Made by a program: the position numbers and the translations under genes. Positions 53,573 through 61,823 of a stretch of DNA of 64,000 bases are shown piece by piece. Under the pieces are notes generated by a model. It was not told the DNA's origin and made no database searches. It saw only the letters and a list, made by a program, of their open reading frames with translations. This DNA comes from Duganella sp. Root336D2 (GTDB lineage: Bacteria > Pseudomonadota > Gammaproteobacteria > Burkholderiales > Burkholderiaceae_D), in assembly GCF_001425005.1 (NCBI RefSeq), contig NZ_LMDB01000012.1, positions 248,001 through 312,000 on the forward strand, written 5' to 3'. Position 1 is the stretch's first letter, and every line of letters starts with the position of its first letter.

Positions 53573-53640
53573 CAAAGTGCGCATCTTTTGGTAATCCTGA
53601 TCTGCTACTCTTGGTTGCTTTACTCCTGGAGCCAACAGAA

Positions 53641-54219
53641 ATGCAGTCAACGCAGCAGCAGGAAGCGATAGAGGAATTCTGGCAGCATACTTCGCACTGC
53701 GACCACGTGGTGCAGATGTACGAGAATGAAGACGTTTTCCTCGACATGCTGGAAGTCTTTGTTGCGGAAGGTTTCCGCAAGAACGACGCCGTCGTCATCA
53801 TCGCCACGCCGGAACACCGGGCTGCGCTGGCAGAGCGGCTGGAACGCAGCGGCATCAATGTCGCAGCGGCGGCATCGAGCGGACAGTTCATCGTGCGCGA
53901 TGCCCGCGACTGCCTGGCGCGCTTCATGTTCGATGGCTGGCCGGCTGAATCGCGTTTCAACGAGATGATTGAAGAATTGCTGGACAAGGCGCGCGAAAAG
54001 CACCCGACGGTGCGGGCATTCGGTGAAATGGTGGCCTTGCTGTGGGAGGAAAAGCTGTATCGCGCGACCATGCGCCTGGAGCATATGTGGACGCAATTGT
54101 GCCAGCGCGAATCCTTCCCCCTGTTCTGCGCCTATCCGAAGGCCAGTTTCGATTCCGCCGACCCGGCAGATTGCCGCGAAGTGCACAACGCGCATACCAG
54201 GGCCTGCCCGCCGCTATAA
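53641..54219 (+). CDS. MEDS-domain (DcmR-like sensory) protein
   Basis: A 192-residue cytosolic protein that is nearly one MEDS domain: HCDHVVQMYENEDVFLDMLEVFVAEGFRKNDAVVIIATPEHR, then SGQFIVRDARDCLARFM and the MVALLWEEK segment. MEDS domains bind unknown ligands and are often joined to histidine kinases or anti-sigma modules; here no output domain is attached. It follows the nos cluster by 68 bases. Confidence 0.85.
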   Translation: MQSTQQQEAIEEFWQHTSHCDHVVQMYENEDVFLDMLEVFVAEGFRKNDAVVIIATPEHRAALAERLERSGINVAAAASSGQFIVRDARDCLARFMFDGWPAESRFNEMIEELLDKAREKHPTVRAFGEMVALLWEEKLYRATMRLEHMWTQLCQRESFPLFCAYPKASFDSADPADCREVHNAHTRACPPL

Positions 54220-54226
54220 TGGGGCG

Positions 54227-54595
54227 ATGAAAATCGTCCTGGTCACTTTCGGCTGCCTGTTCATGGTCCTCGCGGTCCTGGGCGTGTTCCTGCCGCTGCT
54301 GCCCACCACGCCCTTCCTCCTGCTGGCGTCGGCCTGCTTCGCCCGCAGTTCGGACAAGCTGCATCATTGGCTGCGCAACCACGGCCGCTTTGGCCGCTAC
54401 CTGCGCGACTATGAGGACGGGCGCGGCATCCCGTTGCGCGGCAAGGTGCTGGCGATGGCGATGATGTGGCCGTCGATGTTCTATTCGATATACAGGGTGC
54501 CCTTTTTCTCGCTGAAGGTCATGCTGTTCCTGGTTGCCTGCGGCGTGACGGTTTACCTGTGGCGCCTTCCCACTTCCCGTGCGCTGGATGAATAA
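54227..54595 (+). CDS. ybaN: YbaN-family (DUF454) inner-membrane protein
   Basis: A 122-residue protein with three to four helices and the family signature GCLFMVLAVLGVFLPLLPTTPFLLLASACFARSS followed by LRNHGRFGRYLRDYEDGRGIP. The function is not established. It overlaps the start of the NHL-repeat gene by 8 bp and follows the MEDS gene by 7 bp. Confidence 0.88.
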   Translation: MKIVLVTFGCLFMVLAVLGVFLPLLPTTPFLLLASACFARSSDKLHHWLRNHGRFGRYLRDYEDGRGIPLRGKVLAMAMMWPSMFYSIYRVPFFSLKVMLFLVACGVTVYLWRLPTSRALDE

Positions 54596-56459
54596 AAGGA
54601 GTTTGATTGCGGCCGCAGCTGCGCTGCTGCTCTCCCAGGCCGCCTTTGCCGCCAAATGGGAGGTCATTGCGGGCGCGCCGATGGCCTTGCGCAGCGAGCG
54701 GATCGACGCGCCGCGCGGTATTGCGGTGGGGCTGGACGACACCGTCTATTTCACCGACGGTGCGACAGTCAGGGCCTTAAAGCCGGAGGGCAAGCTGGTA
54801 ATTTTGGCCGGACGCTTCATCGCGCCGGCCGGTCTGGCCGTGAGCGCGGATGGCACGGTCTATGTAGCCGATGCGGGCAACCATGCGGTAAAGGCGATTT
54901 CACCGGCGGGCGAGGTGCGCACCGTTGCGGGCCAGGCAGGAACCGCCGGACGCAATGACGGCAAGGGCATCGCGGCCCGCTTTAACCAGCCTGCTGGCCT
55001 GGCACTCGATCGGGCGGGCAGCCTCCTGGTGGCCGATGCAGGCAATCGTGCGCTGCGGCGCATCTCGGCCGACGGTGTCGTCAGTACGGTGGCCCAGGAC
55101 TTGCCATTTCAACCGCAGGGCATAGCGCTCGATGCACGCGACGGCGTCGTATTGTCTGACGCGAGCAATGCGCTGCGCGTGGCTGCCGACGGAAAATGGC
55201 AAGCGCTCGATGTGCAATCGAACACTGTGACAGCCCAGGGCGAGGAATGCCTGCGCGGCAAATGCCTGCGGCGCTACCAGGCGCCCAGCATGCCGGCTCT
55301 TGCGAAAGGGCGCGCAATGCCCGCGGGACAGCTGGCTGCCGACTCGCAGGGCCGCCTGCTGGCGACCGGGCCTGCCACCGGAACTGTCTATCGGATTGAG
55401 CGTAGCGGCATGATCGTGCCGCTGCTGGGTATGGGCGACGTCACGGGAGAACTGTCTGGCGTTGCGCGCGACGGCGAGGGCAGCCTGTACCTGCTGCTGG
55501 CAGAGCGCCAGGCGGCAACGAGCTGGGATGCCAGCGGCAAGCTGCAGCCGCTCACCCTGCAATACGCCGCATCGCTGAACCGCGATGGTCCGGCGATGCA
55601 GGCCCGCTTCGGCGACATCACCCAGCTTGCAGTGGGCCGCGATGGCGGCTTGTATGTGCTGGACGGCGACCAGTTGCGCCGCATCGACAAGGAGGGCGTG
55701 GTACGCACCCTGCTGGAGGCGGGCGGCTTTCGCAAGCTGCGCGAATCGCACACGGCGGCGCAGGTGGATTTGCACGGGTCGATGGTGGCGCGATCAAGCA
55801 CCGGCGTTTTCGTGACCGCCAACGGCGGGCTGGCCGGCGTCAGTACGGAAGGCATGATCTCCCTGGTCAGCGGTCCGCCGGGCATGACGCCGGAGCAGAC
55901 CGGCCTGGTTCCTGCCCTGAAGCGCATCTGGGCATATGTCGCGCAGGATGCCGAACCCTTCATGCTGCCCGGTTTGGGCCAGCACAGGGTCGCCGCGGAT
56001 GCTGGCGGCCAAGCCTGGTATTGCGCCGATAACGTGCTGTGGCGCATTCGCCCGCGCGGTGTGGCGCGCAAGACGGAACTGCAGGGCGCGGACGGTTGCG
56101 GCGACGTGCTGGTTGCGCCGAACGACGATGTCTTCATGCTGCACGGTCATTATGTGAGCAGGGTAGGAGGCGACGGCTACCAATTGCTGGCCGCCGGCAG
56201 CCGCGAACGCAAAGGCAGCAGCGACGGCGTAAGCCTGCTGGCACGCTTCCGAAACATCACCCATGCGGCGACCGACGCCGGCAGTAATATCTACCTCATT
56301 GACGATGGAGTGTTGCGCAGGATATCGGTGAACGGTGAAGTCACCACCGAAGGGAACGGCTTGCAGGAAGACACCGGAAAACTGCGCGCCCTTGCCGTGG
56401 ACAGGAAGGGCGCGCTATACGTCGCCACTCAGCGTACGATCTTGAAGCTGAAGCCCTGA
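54588..56459 (+). CDS. exported NHL-repeat protein
   Basis: A 623-residue protein with a signal peptide (residues 1-21). Repeated units such as GLAVSADGTVYVADAGNHAVKAISPAGEV, GLALDRAGSLLVADAGNRALRRISADGVV and later LAVDRKGALYVATQ are NHL blades, enough for one or two propellers. No enzyme motif is evident. The ATG at 54588 overlaps the preceding gene; a GTG nine bases earlier is an alternative. Tail to tail with the CGTase gene, one base apart. Confidence 0.85.
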   Translation: MNKRSLIAAAAALLLSQAAFAAKWEVIAGAPMALRSERIDAPRGIAVGLDDTVYFTDGATVRALKPEGKLVILAGRFIAPAGLAVSADGTVYVADAGNHAVKAISPAGEVRTVAGQAGTAGRNDGKGIAARFNQPAGLALDRAGSLLVADAGNRALRRISADGVVSTVAQDLPFQPQGIALDARDGVVLSDASNALRVAADGKWQALDVQSNTVTAQGEECLRGKCLRRYQAPSMPALAKGRAMPAGQLAADSQGRLLATGPATGTVYRIERSGMIVPLLGMGDVTGELSGVARDGEGSLYLLLAERQAATSWDASGKLQPLTLQYAASLNRDGPAMQARFGDITQLAVGRDGGLYVLDGDQLRRIDKEGVVRTLLEAGGFRKLRESHTAAQVDLHGSMVARSSTGVFVTANGGLAGVSTEGMISLVSGPPGMTPEQTGLVPALKRIWAYVAQDAEPFMLPGLGQHRVAADAGGQAWYCADNVLWRIRPRGVARKTELQGADGCGDVLVAPNDDVFMLHGHYVSRVGGDGYQLLAAGSRERKGSSDGVSLLARFRNITHAATDAGSNIYLIDDGVLRRISVNGEVTTEGNGLQEDTGKLRALAVDRKGALYVATQRTILKLKP

Positions 56460-56460
56460 G

Positions 56461-58590
56461 TCAAGGCTGCCAGTTCACGTTCACTGTCGCCGTGCCGCTG
56501 GCCGGGGTGGTGAAAGTGTGGTTGCCGCCGCCTTCCCACACGGTGGGATTGGCGCTCTTCTTCAGGAACTTGTAGCTGAGCGTGGTGCCGGCCGGCACGC
56601 TGACATCGGTGTACCAGTTCGGATAGCTGTAGACCACCTGGTTGAACAGCGGGCCAAGCGGCGCTGCTGCGCTCCAGTTGGCAAGTTCGAACTTATCCCC
56701 TGCCAGGTAGACGTTTTCGCCCGACACCGTGGTAGCGTTGCCGACGACGAAACGTACCGTTACCTGCGGGCCGCTGAGGATTTCGAAGTTGTCCCAGCTA
56801 TCGCTCGTCACAGCGCCTGCAGTAACGATGCTCACGCCGCTCATGCCTGCCGCCACGTTTGGCACCAGTACCTTGACCTGGGTATCTTCCCACAAGAGGA
56901 TATTGGCGCCGCTGACCACCGTGCTGCCGAATTTCACTGTGCCTTTGGAAGCGCCGAAGCCGCGGCCGTCGATGGTAATGGTCTTGCCTGGCATCGACAT
57001 ATTTGGCCCCACGTGGCCAAGTTTTGGTGAAGCCACTGTAGCGGTGTACTGCCAGAGCGCGACAGCGCCGGCCGCCAGCGTGAAGTTGCCGACCGCGCCG
57101 TTGGCCCCGACTGTGATGCTGTTGCCATTGAAGCCCAGGCCATTCAGCACGTCGGTATAGCTGCCTGGGGGCAGGCCGGCGATGAAGCCGCTGATCGGCG
57201 TTGCGCTGGACAAGTTGCGGTTGATCGCCACCACGGCCACGTTGTTGCCGAAGCTGCGTTCATAGATCAGCACATCGTTATTGACCCAGCGCTGCTGCGT
57301 ACTGCCGTAGGCGATGGCGGGATTGGACTTGCGCAGCGGCGCCAGGCGGCCCACCAGTTTATAGGCCGCCGTGGTGGTGGCGAAGGACGTCATCATCGCG
57401 CGGTTGTCGGGATCGCCGGTGCCTTGCATGTATTGCTCGGTGCCATAGTAGATGGCCGGCACGCCGCGCGAGGTAAGGGTAAAGGCCAGTGCCTGTTCCA
57501 GCTTGCGGCCGCTGGCGCCGGCCACCTGGAAGCGCGGCATGTCGTGGTTGTCGATGAAGGTCACCTGGTCGGCCACGTGGGCGTACTGTCCGGCGGTATC
57601 GCTCACCATCTGGTTCAGCGAAGTCATGTTCGCCGAGCCATCCTTGAAGACCTGGCGCACTTTCTGCGCAAACTGGAAGTCCAGCAGGCTCATACCGCTG
57701 CGGTTGGAGAAGTAGTGGTTGGCCGGATCGACTTCATTCTCGCTCAGGTACCACTCGCCGAAAGTGAACACCGGCTTGTAGCCGTGGATATAGGACATCA
57801 GGCTCTTTTGCCAGCCGAAAGGCATGTGCTTGACTGCGTCCATGCGGATGCCGTCAATGCCCAGGTCCAGCCAGACCTTGATGGCGGCCTTCATGTAGCC
57901 GTCAACGGTGGCGTGATTGTGGTTCAGGTCCGCCAGGTCGAACAGGTTGCGGTAAATGCCGCTTTCCAGCGTGGAAAAATCGGTGCCGCCATTATGGTGG
58001 AAGTAGCCATTCGGGTCCGAACCGTAGCCCGCCATCAGGGCGCCATTGTCATACAGCTTGCCGTTTTCGCCGAAGGTGGTGTCGCTAGCCGAAGCGGGCG
58101 AGGTATGGTTGGGCGCGAAGTCGATGATCACCTTGATGTTGCGGGCGTGGGCCGCGTTGATCATATTGGTGAAATCAGTCATGGTGCCGAAGGCTGGATT
58201 GGCGCGTTTGAAGTCGCGCGCCCAATAGCCGTGATAGGCGGTGCTGTTGGTGCCCGAGTAGTTCAGCACGGCGGTGATGTTTTCGACCGGCTGCGAAATC
58301 CAGATGGCGGTAATGCCCATGCCGGTCAGGTAGCCATCTTCGATCTTGTTCTGGATGCCTTTCCAGTCGCCGCCGCAGAACAGTTTTTTCTGCGTGCAGC
58401 CGGAGCTGAAGGCGCTGCCGGTGGGATTGTTGGCGCTGTTGCCGTCCGCCAGGCGGTCGGTCACGATCTGGTAGATCACGTCCGTGTTGAAGCCTTGCTT
58501 GTTGCCGACCGAGGTGTCTGGCGCGGCCTGCGCGTGGATGGCGAATGCGGCCAGGATGGCCGTAGTCAGGGCCTTGCGTTGAGTCTCCAT
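56461..58590 (-). CDS. cyclomaltodextrin glucanotransferase (CGTase)
   Basis: A 709-residue secreted GH13 enzyme that turns starch into cyclodextrins. A 22-residue signal peptide is followed by domains A/B (about 25-425), C, an IPT/TIG domain D (about 521-605; [21 protein letters not shown]) and a CBM20 starch-binding domain E (606-709). Catalytic residues are Asp251 ([11 protein letters not shown]), Glu279 (FTFGEWYL) and Asp350 ([10 protein letters not shown]); minus 22 they equal D229/E257/D328 of the Bacillus circulans enzyme, so the frame is collinear. The central residue is Phe in NLFDLADL. Resemblance to Bacillus/Paenibacillus enzymes is high along the whole length. AAGGAAGG precedes the ATG. 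Confidence 0.93.
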   Translation of the reverse strand: METQRKALTTAILAAFAIHAQAAPDTSVGNKQGFNTDVIYQIVTDRLADGNSANNPTGSAFSSGCTQKKLFCGGDWKGIQNKIEDGYLTGMGITAIWISQPVENITAVLNYSGTNSTAYHGYWARDFKRANPAFGTMTDFTNMINAAHARNIKVIIDFAPNHTSPASASDTTFGENGKLYDNGALMAGYGSDPNGYFHHNGGTDFSTLESGIYRNLFDLADLNHNHATVDGYMKAAIKVWLDLGIDGIRMDAVKHMPFGWQKSLMSYIHGYKPVFTFGEWYLSENEVDPANHYFSNRSGMSLLDFQFAQKVRQVFKDGSANMTSLNQMVSDTAGQYAHVADQVTFIDNHDMPRFQVAGASGRKLEQALAFTLTSRGVPAIYYGTEQYMQGTGDPDNRAMMTSFATTTAAYKLVGRLAPLRKSNPAIAYGSTQQRWVNNDVLIYERSFGNNVAVVAINRNLSSATPISGFIAGLPPGSYTDVLNGLGFNGNSITVGANGAVGNFTLAAGAVALWQYTATVASPKLGHVGPNMSMPGKTITIDGRGFGASKGTVKFGSTVVSGANILLWEDTQVKVLVPNVAAGMSGVSIVTAGAVTSDSWDNFEILSGPQVTVRFVVGNATTVSGENVYLAGDKFELANWSAAAPLGPLFNQVVYSYPNWYTDVSVPAGTTLSYKFLKKSANPTVWEGGGNHTFTTPASGTATVNVNWQP

Positions 58591-58627
58591 AGTCCTTCCT
58601 TTCTTTGTTTGGTCGACAAAGTATGGA

Positions 58628-58640
58628 GTAGTTTGACTAC
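58628..58640 (-). promoter_or_regulatory. operator-like palindrome upstream of the CGTase gene (proximal)
   Basis: GTAGT-TTG-ACTAC is a perfect inverted repeat 38 bases before the CGTase start. A 13-base copy with one mismatch lies at 58693-58705. The pattern suits a dimeric repressor of the LacI type, but the regulator is not in the window. Confidence 0.55.
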
Positions 58641-58692
58641 GTGTACTGTTGCTGTGTGGCGTAAACGCAGCAGAAAAAGCGATAAATTCAAA

Positions 58693-58720
58693 GTATTTTG
58701 ACTACATGAATTCCTGTAGT
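58693..58720 (-). promoter_or_regulatory. operator-like repeat upstream of the CGTase gene (distal)
   Basis: Contains GTATTTTGACTAC (58693-58705), a one-mismatch copy of the proximal site 65 bp away, overlapping ACTACA-N8-TGTAGT (58701-58720). It covers the 3' end of the GMC oxidoreductase gene. The spacing allows looping between two sites. Confidence 0.45.
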
Positions 58721-59994
58721 CGGTGCCCCAGGCGCTTGCCGAGTGCAAGCAGCGTGAGGGTGGGCGGCAGGCCCCAGGGGACGGGCAGGACGGAGGCGTC
58801 GCAGATGTAGAGCCCGGGCGTTGCTGTGCGCAATTCGCTGTCCACGGACGCCGGGCCGCCTCCGCCCACGGCCAGCGCGCCGCCCGGGTGAGCGGCGAAA
58901 TGCCAGCTCTGGAATACATGGCGGGCGCCGGCCTGGGACAGGATGCGCCGCGCCATAGCGGTGCCGCGGCGCAGGCGCTCGCGGTCCTCCGTCTGCAGCG
59001 TCTTGTCGACCCAGTGCGGGCCGATGCCGCCGCCGGCCTGGTCGCGGATCTTGACCATGATGCTGAGCGTGCGGCGGTGCGCGAACAGGCGGTCAATGCG
59101 GCCTACCTGCAGCGCGAAGGCCTGGTACATCGGCCTGGGCAGCGTCAGGTCGGCGAAGGACAGGCCTTCTTCCGGCAGCGCCATGCCGGCAGCCATCGGC
59201 ACCTCTGCGCCGCCTTCGATATCGTCGAGCGCGCCCATCACCGCCACCACCGGGTCGCTGATGAACGGCAGGCTGCGCGGCGCCAGCCCGGAAGCGTGCA
59301 GCAGGCGCGGGCTGCCGATGCCGCCGCCGGCCAATATCACAACTTTGGCCTGGACCGTATGTGCCGCGCCATCGCGCAGGTATTCCACGCCGGTTGCGCG
59401 GCCCTGCTCGCGCACGACGCGCATGGCCTGCGCATTGTCCAGGATATGGGCGCCGTGCAGGCGTGCGTCATCCAGCAGGTCGCGCGCAGTCCACTTGGCG
59501 CCAAACGGACAGCCATAGACGCAGCGCCAGCAGCCGGTGCGGCAGATGGCGGGGCGGATCATCTTGTCGAGCTTTTGCCAGGGCAGGCCGGACGACAGCG
59601 CGGCCTGCATGATGCGCCGGGCCATGGGGCCGAGCAGTTCGTCCGGCAACTGGCCGATCGGGAGCTCGGCACGGCATTCCGCGAGGGAGGGTGCCAGGTC
59701 GATGCCCAGCGCCGCGAAGCGTTCGAGCGGGGGCGCGGCGGCGGTGGCGAAATTCAGGGTAGAGCTGCCGCCGGTAGCCAGCCCGCGCACCAGCAGCGAT
59801 GCATCGCGATGGAGGAAAGCGCCCTTGCCGGGAATGGCGCCGATGCCCGCCATCTGGGCCAGCGTGCCGCGCAAAGGGGCGCCGCTGCCTTGCTCCAGTA
59901 CCAGTACGCGCTGGCCATGCCGCGCCAGCGACTGTGCGACGCTGGCGCCACCGGGGCCGCTGCCGATTACGATGGCGTCATAGCGCGCTGGCAT
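58702..59994 (-). CDS. GMC-type FAD-dependent oxidoreductase with Cys-rich motif
   Basis: A 430-residue flavoprotein: N-terminal FAD motif VIGSGPGGASVAQSLARHG, GGSSTLN, AGGGIGSPRLLHASGL and C-terminal SWHFAAHPGGALAVGG...GLYICDASVLPVPWGLPPTLT of the GMC family. Between them CRTGCWRCVYGCPFGAKW carries four cysteines in a CxxxCxxCxxxC spacing, as in GMC proteins that may hold a cluster or metal. The substrate is unknown. It lies five bases after a small exported-protein gene and upstream of the CGTase gene on the same strand. Confidence 0.88.
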   Translation of the reverse strand: MPARYDAIVIGSGPGGASVAQSLARHGQRVLVLEQGSGAPLRGTLAQMAGIGAIPGKGAFLHRDASLLVRGLATGGSSTLNFATAAAPPLERFAALGIDLAPSLAECRAELPIGQLPDELLGPMARRIMQAALSSGLPWQKLDKMIRPAICRTGCWRCVYGCPFGAKWTARDLLDDARLHGAHILDNAQAMRVVREQGRATGVEYLRDGAAHTVQAKVVILAGGGIGSPRLLHASGLAPRSLPFISDPVVAVMGALDDIEGGAEVPMAAGMALPEEGLSFADLTLPRPMYQAFALQVGRIDRLFAHRRTLSIMVKIRDQAGGGIGPHWVDKTLQTEDRERLRRGTAMARRILSQAGARHVFQSWHFAAHPGGALAVGGGGPASVDSELRTATPGLYICDASVLPVPWGLPPTLTLLALGKRLGHRLQEFM

Positions 59995-59999
59995 TGGAA

Positions 60000-60314
60000 T
60001 CAGCGGGTCTGCTTGTCGTGCTTCTGGTGGTGGATGGCGGCGCTGTTGCGGTCAGCTTCGCGCTGCAGCTTGTTGCGCTCCTTGCGGGTCACTTTGCCGT
60101 CGGCCTTGGCCATTGCTTCGTCGCTGGCCAGCTTGGCTTCGCGTGCTTCCAGGTGCTGCGCTTCCTTGGCGGTCAACTGGCCCGACTCGATGCCTTGCAC
60201 GATGCGGCCTTGCTGGCGATCTTCGCGCTTGTCGAGGTTAGGAGTGGATTGGGCGAAGGCTGGCAAGACGAAGGCCGATACCAGGACGGCAGCGAACAGC
60301 TTGGTGGTTTTCAT
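60000..60314 (-). CDS. small exported helical protein, unknown function
   Basis: A 104-residue protein with a signal peptide (1-22, VLVSAFVLPAFA/QS). The mature part is helical and charged, with AMAKADGKVTRKERNKLQ, which keeps only positions 5, 6, 8 and 12 of an EF-hand loop, so calcium binding is doubtful. AAAGGG precedes the ATG at 60312-60314. The GMC gene follows five bases later, suggesting one transcript. Confidence 0.8.
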   Translation of the reverse strand: MKTTKLFAAVLVSAFVLPAFAQSTPNLDKREDRQQGRIVQGIESGQLTAKEAQHLEAREAKLASDEAMAKADGKVTRKERNKLQREADRNSAAIHHQKHDKQTR

Positions 60315-60429
60315 GGCGTACCCTTTCATTTGTTGGTTTCCGCAAGTCGCGTGGCTGCAGTATATGGCTGGCGGTGCGCGCAAAAAACATCGTGCCATGT
60401 AATCGGTGTAAGCATTTGCAACCGTTTTG

Positions 60430-61752
60430 TTAATGAACTTCAGGGCGCAGGCGCTGCATCAGGTCTTTCAGGGCACCCTGCGACAGGCCGTCAAGCTCCG
60501 GCGAACGGCGGTCGATCTCGTTGGCCAGGTCGGCCAGAAGCCAATCCATTTCATCGAGCATGGCGCGCACTTCAGCCAGCACCTCCGGGTCGTCCTGCAT
60601 CATGGCCAGAATGCTGGTCATATCGTCCGGATTGAAGCCGGCTTGCAGCACCAGTGAGCGGATCGACGCCATGCGCTCGAACAGGAAGGCTATCGGCGAG
60701 CCCGGAGAATCGGTGGCGGGGCGCTGTTCCAGCATTGCCCTGAGGTCGAACCAGGCCTGCAGCAAATCCGATAAATGGTTCAGGCGCCGAGACGGATCGG
60801 TGGCGGGGCCGGCTTCGGCGGGCTGGCCGGCCTGCGGTTGCAACAGGTCGCGCAGGATGGCCAGTACATCGCCATCGAAACGCGGCTTGTTGATCCGGTA
60901 CAGCATTTCAAGGCGCTGCATATCGAGGCGGCGCAACACTGTTTCGGTGACATCGGCGGCAGCGACGATGCGTGCCAGCCGGTCGACCTGCGCGCCGTGC
61001 AGGGCATGCGGGTAACCGCTGCCGTCCAGCCGTTCATGATGCTGCAGCACGGCTTTGCTGGCGGCGGAGGGAAAGCCCGGCAAGTCCTTCAGCAGCACGT
61101 ATCCCGTGACAGGATGCACGTGCACGAAGCGCCGTTCTTGCGCCGTGACCTGGTGCGACTGGTCGAGGATGCGCGGATCGGTGTGCATCTCGCCGAAGTC
61201 GTGGCACAAGGAAGCCAGCAGCACTGCGGGCAGGCCGGCCGCCGCAACGCCCATGCGCTGGGCGCAGGCGAAGGAGATGATGGAAGTGCGCAGGGTGTGT
61301 TCGAACATTTCGGCGTGCTTGTCCGCCATGACGGTCAGGCGCAACTCGACGGTCGAGTGCAGGCGCAGGTTGGCAGTGCAGTGCTTTAACTGGCGCGGAT
61401 CGCCGGCACGCGAGAGCAGCTGGCGGTAGGTGGCGTCGTGTTCCAGGATGCGGTCGAATTCGATCGCCAGCATGGCGCCATCCACCGCCTTGTCGGAAGA
61501 CAGTACCTGGTCGAGCGGGGCGGACAGCTTATAGCGGGTAAGCTTTTCGAACTGCTTGCTGTCGATACGGGCGCCCTTGGCCAGCAGCTTGGTGCCGTTG
61601 CTGGCATAGATATCCCGGCTGGCAATGACATCGCGCGTGTCGCCCATTTCCGCAACCGAGCGCACGAAATGCGGGCTCTCGCCGGGAACCTCACTTAGTT
61701 GCATTTCGCTAGCCAAAACGTCCACCTTGGGGTCAGGAACGAATGTGGACAT
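60430..61752 (-). CDS. HD-GYP-type domain protein (c-di-GMP phosphodiesterase-like)
   Basis: A 440-residue cytosolic protein. The HD-GYP core at about residues 150-270 has SLCHDFGEMHTDPRI, HVHPVTGYVLLKD, HHERLDGSGYP and AAADV. The HD, HxxxG, HHE and GYP elements are kept, but the usual HDIGK reads HDFGE, so the Lys is lost. The N-terminal 120 residues hold no clear domain; the C-terminal 150 are helical. It may degrade c-di-GMP or bind it only. The gene lies after the TonB receptor terminator. Confidence 0.85.
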   Translation of the reverse strand: MSTFVPDPKVDVLASEMQLSEVPGESPHFVRSVAEMGDTRDVIASRDIYASNGTKLLAKGARIDSKQFEKLTRYKLSAPLDQVLSSDKAVDGAMLAIEFDRILEHDATYRQLLSRAGDPRQLKHCTANLRLHSTVELRLTVMADKHAEMFEHTLRTSIISFACAQRMGVAAAGLPAVLLASLCHDFGEMHTDPRILDQSHQVTAQERRFVHVHPVTGYVLLKDLPGFPSAASKAVLQHHERLDGSGYPHALHGAQVDRLARIVAAADVTETVLRRLDMQRLEMLYRINKPRFDGDVLAILRDLLQPQAGQPAEAGPATDPSRRLNHLSDLLQAWFDLRAMLEQRPATDSPGSPIAFLFERMASIRSLVLQAGFNPDDMTSILAMMQDDPEVLAEVRAMLDEMDWLLADLANEIDRRSPELDGLSQGALKDLMQRLRPEVH

Positions 61753-61760
61753 TCTCGCAG

Positions 61761-61788
61761 AAAAAAAAAGCCCCGCGCTAGGCGGGGC
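61761..61788 (-). terminator. intrinsic terminator of the TonB-receptor gene
   Basis: On the minus strand GCCCCGC pairs with GCGGGGC around CTAGC-type loop bases, followed by nine T. It ends the receptor transcript 36 bases after its stop and separates it from the HD-GYP gene. Confidence 0.9.
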
Positions 61789-61823
61789 CGGAAGCAGAGG
61801 CGGAGAGACGCCTTTGAAACACC

